From contig NZ_RCHC01000005.1 of NCBI RefSeq assembly GCF_003664645.1, forward strand, positions 1 through 64,000: a stretch of DNA of 64,000 nt. The letters are read 5' to 3'. The notes under the pieces were generated by a model, which was not told the DNA's origin, did not search any database, and was given only the letters and a program-made list of their open reading frames with translations. The DNA comes from Acinetobacter chengduensis. GTDB taxonomy: Bacteria > Pseudomonadota > Gammaproteobacteria > Pseudomonadales > Moraxellaceae. The position numbers and the translations under genes were made by a program. Shown piece by piece: positions 58,228 through 64,000 of the stretch; the first letter of the stretch is position 1, and the number at the start of each line of letters is the position of its first letter.

Positions 58228-59955
58228 ATGAAGTTTCAAAAAACATTGCTAGCAGCTACTATGGCAATTATTGCATCACATACAGTAAATGCTGCAGATG
58301 TTACACTCAGCGACAGTACAGGTCCTTTAGGTTCATGGACCACAAATGATACTAAAGTAAACGTTGATGTGAAAAATGGCTTGGTTAATATTAACGCAGA
58401 GTTATCTGATATAAAAACAAATGGTTCAGCGACAATTTCTGAGGATTTATTAATCCCGACAATTGATAATTCTTTTAATGGTACGGGTGGTCAAACAGTA
58501 CTTGATTACAATTACTCGAGTTCAATTGCTGCTGATGAAGTTAAGCAAACTCAAAAAGTTACAGCTGATCTAATTCAGTTAACACAAAGTTCTTCATCTG
58601 GGAAATATACAACGAGTGAAGTTCGTCAATCTGAAGTGACTTATGATGCAAATGGTGAATATGTTGGTAGTTTAGCTCTGGGGCTAAAACCAAATACATC
58701 AGCAACTACTAAGTATGAGGCTAATAAAAATAATGGTACCCACACTATTAGTGTTGGTAAATTGGAAAAAAATGATGAACATTACTCATTCCAAGTTACT
58801 CAAAGTAAAGATAATGTAAATAAATCTACAACTATTACTGCAGGAAACATTGACCTAGGTAGCGGAACAAGCTCGCAAAAGGTTGCGACTGGTGATTGGA
58901 AGAAAGGTCAGGCTTATGCTATCTATGAAGTTACCCAAAATGGTAAAACATCAAAAGTTGAAACTTTTGATGGGAAATTGGCAGACGGTACTGCATTCAA
59001 TGTAGATAATCCAGATTATAGCCAAGTGACTTTAGTTTCAGTTGGTGCAGGTGGTACACAAGCTGTTACAGTTAGCCAGTCTGAAGTTGTTAAGAAAGTT
59101 ACAGATAGTAATGTCACTTATGGTGAAAAAACAACTCAGCAAAAGGGTACCAACGTAGTTGGTGATCTTTATGATGTAGATGCTGCAGGTAAGAAAATCG
59201 CAGGTACGGATAAAGCTTTAGATCAAACTTTTGTTGTAAGTGGTCAGGGTACTGTTGTTAATGAGCAGTCAGTTGTGACAGGTATTATTGGTCAAGATGC
59301 CGATAATAATAATGTTTATGGTGTTGTAGCTTCTAACATTACAACTGATGCAACTACAGGTACTAAAACAGAGCAAACGTCTGAATTGACTGGTAAAGGC
59401 TTAGTTGTAAGCAATGGTACCAATCAAACTAGTATTTCGGCAGATGGAATTTCTACAACTGGGGATTTAACTATTTTTGCGGGTTCTGATAAGGAAACCA
59501 CGGTTGGTAGTTTCGTACAAGCAACAACAGCTAAAGTAGAAACCCAAGTAAATGAAAAGCTAGCTTTAGTTGACACAAAAGTTGAAGCTATTGATACAAA
59601 AGTTGGCACTATTGATGCAAAAGTTGTTGAAGTGGATTCTCGTTTGACTGCTCAGGTTGGTCAATTGGGTGGTCGTGTTGATCAATTAAACAAACGTATT
59701 GATGACGTAGAGAAAACTTCTTACCGTGGTATTGCAATTGCATTAGCTGCTCAACAGCAAATTCCAAACATTGGTGCAGGTCAATTTGCAGTATTTGGTG
59801 GCGCTGGTCACTATGAAGGCGAATCTGCAGCTGCTTTAGGTGTTGCAAGCGTATTGGCTGATGGCCGTACTGCATTCAGTGCTGCTCTAGGTTTTGCTGG
59901 CGGTAATGAAGTTGGTGGCCGTGTAGGCGTATCTTATGTATTTGGTGGTAAATAA
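58228..59955 (+). CDS. Trimeric autotransporter-like adhesin with YadA anchor
   Basis: A 575-residue surface protein. Signal peptide ends near VNA (residue 22). The passenger is Thr/Ser/Asn-rich with repeated QSEVT/QSEVV and TVVNEQSVVTG-like strands but no canonical YadA head or Hia repeats that I can see. A coiled coil follows (KVETQVNEKLALVDTKVEAI, read to about residue 500) and the last 75 or so residues form the YadA-type beta-barrel anchor, including YRGIAIALAAQQQIP and VGVSYVFGGK. Such proteins trimerise through the anchor and bind host or surface. I use the ATG at 58228 (GGAG upstream). Confidence 0.85.
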   Translation: MKFQKTLLAATMAIIASHTVNAADVTLSDSTGPLGSWTTNDTKVNVDVKNGLVNINAELSDIKTNGSATISEDLLIPTIDNSFNGTGGQTVLDYNYSSSIAADEVKQTQKVTADLIQLTQSSSSGKYTTSEVRQSEVTYDANGEYVGSLALGLKPNTSATTKYEANKNNGTHTISVGKLEKNDEHYSFQVTQSKDNVNKSTTITAGNIDLGSGTSSQKVATGDWKKGQAYAIYEVTQNGKTSKVETFDGKLADGTAFNVDNPDYSQVTLVSVGAGGTQAVTVSQSEVVKKVTDSNVTYGEKTTQQKGTNVVGDLYDVDAAGKKIAGTDKALDQTFVVSGQGTVVNEQSVVTGIIGQDADNNNVYGVVASNITTDATTGTKTEQTSELTGKGLVVSNGTNQTSISADGISTTGDLTIFAGSDKETTVGSFVQATTAKVETQVNEKLALVDTKVEAIDTKVGTIDAKVVEVDSRLTAQVGQLGGRVDQLNKRIDDVEKTSYRGIAIALAAQQQIPNIGAGQFAVFGGAGHYEGESAAALGVASVLADGRTAFSAALGFAGGNEVGGRVGVSYVFGGK

Positions 59956-59982
59956 TTACCCGTAAGTACATTTGGATTAAAC

Positions 59983-60011
59983 AAAAGATCCCCGCTTTGC
60001 GGGGATTTTTT
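59983..60011 (+). terminator. Terminator of the autotransporter gene
   Basis: ATCCCCGC/GCGGGGAT stem, TTT loop, T-run. Confidence 0.85.
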
Positions 60012-60403
60012 ATATTTCAAATTGAAGCATTTTTGAGTAATGAGAAGGCTATTCTGGATGCAGAGCTAAAAAATAATTTTAGAAAAATATTTATCTTGAG
60101 TTGAGGTCGCATCCCCAGTCTTTGCTCTACAGCAGATTAAGCCATAGTTGAGTTTAGTCATGTATTAAATACTGCTGACAGCATTAATTATTAAGTTTTT
60201 ATTTTATATAATATAAATTTTTATAATCTAAAAATCCTGCATTAGAGTTTAGCTAGATTAATTTAAACAATACAAAAAATTTAATAAATTATTTTTCAGA
60301 TTCAATTGCTTATTTTATCTAAAAACTAGTGCTGAAATAATAGACATATTTTATAAATATAAATGATTATAATTCGCATTAATTTCTTATCTGGTCATGT
60401 GAA
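60012..60403. other. Non-coding gap before the TonB receptor
   Basis: 392 AT-rich bases without a gene; a Fur-like site lies at its right end. Confidence 0.5.
60364..60378 (+). promoter_or_regulatory. Candidate Fur box upstream of the TonB receptor
   Basis: TGATTATAATTCGCA matches 11 of 14 defined positions of the 7-1-7 consensus TGATAATnATTATCA; it ends 25 bases before the GTG start. Consistent with iron-regulated siderophore uptake. Confidence 0.5.
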
Positions 60404-62503
60404 GTGCAATATCCACGCTCATCTTTGTCATTATCCATTCTTGTTGCTTTAAGTCCCATGGCTTATGCAGAAACATCTACAGAAGGGCTAAAAACAGCTC
60501 AACAACTGCAAACCATTACAGTTGAGGCCTCCAAGCAAGGTTCCAAATATGTTGCAACTCAAGCACAAGCTGTACTGCGTACAGATGCACCGTTGTTTGA
60601 AACTGCACAGGCCATTAGTGTATTGACTCAACAACAGTTAGAGCAGAAGCAAGTAAAAACCGTTGCCGAAGCATTAGAAGGTGTAGCAGGCGTAACGGCA
60701 GGCCAATACGGTCGTAGAGGATGGGATGATTTTACTATTCGTGGACAAATTTCAAGTTCGCAAACTTATATTGATGGGCTCAGAATTCAAACTTCGGATA
60801 ATGTATTACGTTCTGAAGATATTTCAGGCCTTGAATCGATTGAAGTTGTGAAAGGGCCAACCTCAGTTGGATTTGGTTTAAGCTTACCAGGGGGAATGGT
60901 GAATCTGACCACCAAACGACCACAAGCAACTACAGAGGCTAAAGGAACGCTCAGCGTTGGTAGTTATGGATTAAAAGAAGGTACATTTGATCTGAATTAC
61001 GCACCAAATAACACAGAAAAAGGGGCATTTCGATTGGTAGGTCGAGTGTCAGATCAAGATGATCCGACAGATCAGGTGTTTTTTAAAAATTATTATATTG
61101 CGCCGTCTTATAATTTTGATTTAGGTGAGAAAGATGAACTTTCAGTTATAGCAAGTTATCAGCATCGAAATTATTTACGTCAACAAGGCGTGCCTTATAG
61201 TCAGGGAGATTATGTCAATTACTCACATAACCTTTTTTTTGGTGATCCCGATTATGGTTATGATGTGGATGTGTACCGCTTAGGCGCAAACTATACACAT
61301 TATTTTGATCATGATTGGATCTTTAAGCAAAATTTTGCTGTTACCCAAACTGATACGATTGGTCATTCGATATTGGCCTCGGGACGCAGTACATTACCTA
61401 TCATTAAACGTGCCATTAACAATCAAGATAAACACGATATCAATTATGCACTCGATAGTAATATACAGCGTAAGTTTGATTTTGGTGCAGTGCAGTATGA
61501 TTTGATGGCGGGTTTAGATTTAATGCACGAGCGCAGTGATTATTACCGTCGCACGGACACCATTAATGACTTTAATGTGAATTCACCTAATTATGGTGAT
61601 GTTGTGATTAAAAAGCTGGGTACGCCAAGCCATGAAATGACCTATAGTCAATATGCGGGTGCATACGTGCGTAATACTTTCAGTATAGATGATACATGGA
61701 AAGTCTCATTATCTGGACGTCATGATTGGACTCAAGTCGAAATTAACAATTTACTCAATGGTTCAAACAAGAAAAATTCTGATAATGCATTTACAGGCAG
61801 TGCCTCTGTTATGTATCGCATCAATGATATGTTTGCACCCTATATCAGTTATTCGACATCATTTATGCCTGTGACGGATTCAGGTGAAGATGGAAGTTTA
61901 TTAAACCCAGAAAAAGGTGAACAAACTGAAATTGGTGTTAAGTTACAAGCTTTAGATCAGCGCTTACAGGGTTATGTGGCTTATTATGATTTGACTCGTA
62001 AAAACGTAACAGAAACGGACAGTTCAGGAAATTTTTCAATTCAAACTGGAGAGCAGACAACCAAAGGTTTTGAAGCGGAGTTGGCTGCTACACTAACTCC
62101 GCAGTGGAAAGTATTGGCGAGCTATAGTTATATTCCAACAGCAAAAGTGACTGAAAGTCTAATTAGCAGTGATATTGGTATGCGAACCAATCATATACCT
62201 AAAAATGCCGCATCTTTATCGACACAATATTTCTTTAGTCCCGATCAGTTGGGTTGGCGTGTAGGGGCGGGCATGCGTTATCAAGGGGCGCGTACTGCAC
62301 AGCGTGGTACGGATTTTGTTGAACTGCCTACTTATGTACTTTTTGATCTTAATGCAGGTTATGAAGCTAAAGATTGGAGCGCAGGTTTGAGTCTTAAAAA
62401 TTTGTTTGATCGTGAATATTTGGCAGGAACCACGCCAAATGCTCAGCTGGTCAATTGGGGCGATCCTCGAATGTTACGTTTTAACCTAAGTTTCAAATAC
62501 TAA
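60404..62503 (+). CDS. TonB-dependent siderophore receptor
   Basis: A 699-residue outer-membrane receptor. Signal peptide to about AYA (22), TonB-box-like TITVEA near residue 36, the plug domain (TVAEALEGVAGVTAGQYGRR, GLESIEVVKGPTSV) and a C-terminal 22-strand barrel ending RFNLSFKY with a terminal aromatic residue. The pattern fits FhuA-type hydroxamate/ferrichrome receptors, but the ligand is not proved. The start is a GTG; no ATG fits the signal peptide. A Fur-like box lies upstream and a terminator downstream. Confidence 0.93.
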   Translation: MQYPRSSLSLSILVALSPMAYAETSTEGLKTAQQLQTITVEASKQGSKYVATQAQAVLRTDAPLFETAQAISVLTQQQLEQKQVKTVAEALEGVAGVTAGQYGRRGWDDFTIRGQISSSQTYIDGLRIQTSDNVLRSEDISGLESIEVVKGPTSVGFGLSLPGGMVNLTTKRPQATTEAKGTLSVGSYGLKEGTFDLNYAPNNTEKGAFRLVGRVSDQDDPTDQVFFKNYYIAPSYNFDLGEKDELSVIASYQHRNYLRQQGVPYSQGDYVNYSHNLFFGDPDYGYDVDVYRLGANYTHYFDHDWIFKQNFAVTQTDTIGHSILASGRSTLPIIKRAINNQDKHDINYALDSNIQRKFDFGAVQYDLMAGLDLMHERSDYYRRTDTINDFNVNSPNYGDVVIKKLGTPSHEMTYSQYAGAYVRNTFSIDDTWKVSLSGRHDWTQVEINNLLNGSNKKNSDNAFTGSASVMYRINDMFAPYISYSTSFMPVTDSGEDGSLLNPEKGEQTEIGVKLQALDQRLQGYVAYYDLTRKNVTETDSSGNFSIQTGEQTTKGFEAELAATLTPQWKVLASYSYIPTAKVTESLISSDIGMRTNHIPKNAASLSTQYFFSPDQLGWRVGAGMRYQGARTAQRGTDFVELPTYVLFDLNAGYEAKDWSAGLSLKNLFDREYLAGTTPNAQLVNWGDPRMLRFNLSFKY

Positions 62504-62537
62504 ATTTGCGTTGAATATTTAGCGATCTTTGAAAAAT

Positions 62538-62567
62538 AAAAATCCCTGCTTATATGCAGGGATTTTT
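62538..62567 (+). terminator. Terminator of the TonB receptor gene
   Basis: Perfect 12-bp stem AAAAATCCCTGC/GCAGGGATTTTT with TTATAT loop; may also stop the minus-strand nlpE unit. Confidence 0.85.
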
Positions 62568-62645
62568 ATTTTTAAGCTTTTTACACAAGCTGATGATCAA
62601 TGCTTAAAGAGCTGTCAGCCATGAGTTAAAGTAAAACACTTAAGG

Positions 62646-63125
62646 CTATTCTTTTATTAATTTATAATTCAGTTTAGTCTCAAACGCTTTGCCTGTTTCA
62701 ATATCACGGGCTTCTACATAGTTTTCGCCCACAAAGAATTTACGCTGATCGGCATTTTGATCGAGTGTAATAATGGATGGCTGATTTGCATCAAAGCTAA
62801 ATGTGCCTTTAGTTTTAGATTCGAGCTCTTTGCCTTTACCTAAATACTCTTCTTTTAGTTCATAGGTTTTATCTGATTTTAATTCTAGTGTGGTTTTAAT
62901 ACCTTCGCAGTCTGCGCAAGGAAATACGCCTTTATAATCACCTGCCCAATCTAAGGCATTTTCTGCACTATCGCCAGTTGGTGCAGGCGTAGTTGCTGTT
63001 GCTGTACTTGCAGGCGTTTGTTGTTCAGTTTTTTCAACGGATGGTGCTACTGTGCTGGTTTCATTTTTGCTACAGGCACTTAATGCAAATATAGATAATG
63101 CACTAATTAAGATAATTTTTTTCAC
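62646..63125 (-). CDS. nlpE: NlpE-family copper/stress lipoprotein
   Basis: A 159-residue lipoprotein. Lipobox LSAC with Cys at about residue 18, then a Thr/Pro/Ala linker and the NlpE-type barrel with FPCADCEGIKTTLEL, a CxxC able to bind copper, and YELKEEYLGKG. E. coli NlpE is a Cpx-activating sensor; this shorter form lacks the extra C-terminal domain and resembles single-domain NlpE proteins. Expected on the outer membrane facing the periplasm. Confidence 0.85.
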   Translation of the reverse strand: MKKIILISALSIFALSACSKNETSTVAPSVEKTEQQTPASTATATTPAPTGDSAENALDWAGDYKGVFPCADCEGIKTTLELKSDKTYELKEEYLGKGKELESKTKGTFSFDANQPSIITLDQNADQRKFFVGENYVEARDIETGKAFETKLNYKLIKE

Positions 63126-63333
63126 GTGATTTGCCTACCTTATGAAGATCAATAAAAAATAATTCATTTTGGAATGATGTTGTACAGTGATCTTGTAAAT
63201 TTATGAATGTCCAGATAAAACTGTGACGCATCTGCCTGAACAGATGTATTTTATTTGGTTGTTTGTTGAGCTGGTTTGTCTGTTAATTTACCATAACATC
63301 AGTACAATCACGACACTTTAAATTGGGGTTTGC

Positions 63334-63927
63334 GTGGTTGCTGTGTTAGAAAAATTTGCGGAAAAAAGTCTGAATGCAATGGGTTGGGAAATTGATAATC
63401 ATTGGCCACTCAATTTGGATCAATGTGTGATGATTGCTGCGCCACATACCAGTAATTGGGATGCACTTTATGCACGCTTAGCATTAAAGGCAATGGGGGT
63501 AAATGTCCGTATTACCATTAAAGACAGCTATATGAAATTTCCATTTGGACCTTTTGTTCGAGCAATGGGTGGAATTGGAATTGACCGTCGACCAAAAGTT
63601 GAGGGTGAGCAACGTTTAAGTATGGTTGATGTCATGAGCAACTTATTTAAAGATCATCCCAAGCTGGTCATGTTAGTCACACCAGAAGGCACACGAGCAA
63701 AGCAAGAACAGTGGAAAACAGGCTTTTACCATGTTGCAACTAATGCAGGTGTACCTATTGCTTTGGCCTATATGGACTATGCAAAGAAAAAAACGGGTGT
63801 AGGTAAAATTGTTTACCCAACAGGAGATTATGAAAAAGACATGGCAGAAATCATGGATTTTTACGCACAAATTCATGCGAAATTTCGAGAAAGTTTTAGT
63901 GTGGACCAACGCTATTACGCGAAATAA
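63334..63927 (+). CDS. Lysophospholipid acyltransferase-family (PlsC-like) protein
   Basis: A 197-residue acyltransferase. The catalytic H-x4-D is HTSNWD (38-43), the glycerol-phosphate motif FPFGPFVRAMGGIGIDRRP lies near residue 70, and PEGTRAK (about 113) completes the PlsC pattern. It probably acylates a lysophospholipid or related lipid, but short members like this also act on other lipids. Starts at GTG with GGGG six bases upstream. Followed by a terminator shared with the convergent gene. Confidence 0.85.
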   Translation: MVAVLEKFAEKSLNAMGWEIDNHWPLNLDQCVMIAAPHTSNWDALYARLALKAMGVNVRITIKDSYMKFPFGPFVRAMGGIGIDRRPKVEGEQRLSMVDVMSNLFKDHPKLVMLVTPEGTRAKQEQWKTGFYHVATNAGVPIALAYMDYAKKKTGVGKIVYPTGDYEKDMAEIMDFYAQIHAKFRESFSVDQRYYAK

Positions 63928-63953
63928 AAAATAGGGCTTAAAGCCCTATTTTT
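63926..63953. terminator. Bidirectional terminator
   Basis: AAATAGGGCT/AGCCCTATTT stem with TAA loop and flanking A and T runs. Confidence 0.85.
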
Positions 63954-63962
63954 ATGGGATGG

Positions 63963-64000
63963 TTACAGCTGTGGAATGACATGAGGCATGAAAGAAACTT
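63963..64000 (-). CDS. 3' end of a minus-strand gene, product unknown
   Basis: Reading the minus strand gives an open frame ending VSFMPHVIPQL-stop, stop TAA at 63963-63965, just past a bidirectional terminator. It looks like the C-terminus of a gene that continues beyond the window. Eleven residues are too few to name it. Confidence 0.4.
   Translation of the reverse strand, partial: VSFMPHVIPQL

Overview
The window looks like a chromosomal segment of an Acinetobacter species (Gammaproteobacteria, Moraxellaceae). The DNA is AT-rich. Citrate synthase is transcribed divergently from sdhCDAB, which is followed by sucAB-lpd and sucCD. CysD/CysN, GTP-dependent PEP carboxykinase, RavA/ViaA, YqiJ/flotillin and a giant type I-secreted adhesin fit the same assignment. 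This rests on gene order and protein recognition by eye; no database search was run.

Layout. 1-6000: the C-terminal two thousand residues of a giant Ig-repeat adhesin (its start lies outside the window), ending in a type I secretion signal. 6-13.7 kb: housekeeping and small genes (an alkyltransferase-like protein, a universal stress protein, a lipoprotein, elongator tRNA-Met, glutamine-dependent NAD synthetase, an HExxH protein), then ravA-viaA. 13.9-17.4 kb: a three-gene operon of a PF10118-type protein, a short-chain dehydrogenase and a Baeyer-Villiger-type monooxygenase. 17.6-32 kb: the TCA-cycle block gltA / sdhCDAB / sucAB-lpd / sucCD. Its non-coding parts hold structured leaders before sdhC and sucA and a terminator-like hairpin between sucB and lpd. 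32-35.5 kb: flotillin/YqiJ pair and an unknown gene. 35.8-38.5 kb: cysD-cysN for sulfate activation, with a palindromic repeat element between them. 38.6-44.3 kb: a small cysteine-motif secreted protein, a membrane hydroxylase, a PadR operon with two small proteins, a thioredoxin, a quinone oxidoreductase, a 54-residue basic protein and a WYL regulator. 44.5-44.7 kb: tRNA-Cys and tRNA-Leu. 44.8-54.8 kb: folD, a methyltransferase, a lipoprotein, a KgtP-like permease, glpD, an unknown gene, pckG, and a lipid kinase overlapping a metallophosphoesterase. 55-57 kb: groES-groEL behind a sigma-32-like promoter. 57.2-60 kb: a tiny ORF, an XRE-like regulator and a YadA-anchored trimeric autotransporter-like protein whose leader has two tandem terminator-like hairpins. 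60.4-64 kb: a TonB-dependent siderophore receptor behind a Fur-like box, an NlpE-type lipoprotein, a PlsC-type acyltransferase and the tail of one more gene.

How the parts fit. Most of the window is central metabolism: citrate synthase, succinate dehydrogenase, 2-oxoglutarate dehydrogenase and succinyl-CoA synthetase form most of the TCA cycle, with PEP carboxykinase, a probable 2-oxoglutarate permease and GlpD feeding into or out of it. Two surface adhesin systems flank it. No insertion sequence, prophage, CRISPR array or integron was seen. The least explained parts are regulatory: the XRE/operator/tandem-terminator/autotransporter locus near 57.4-60 kb, the sdhC and sucA leaders, the sucB-lpd hairpin, and a roughly 100-bp double-hairpin repeat present twice.
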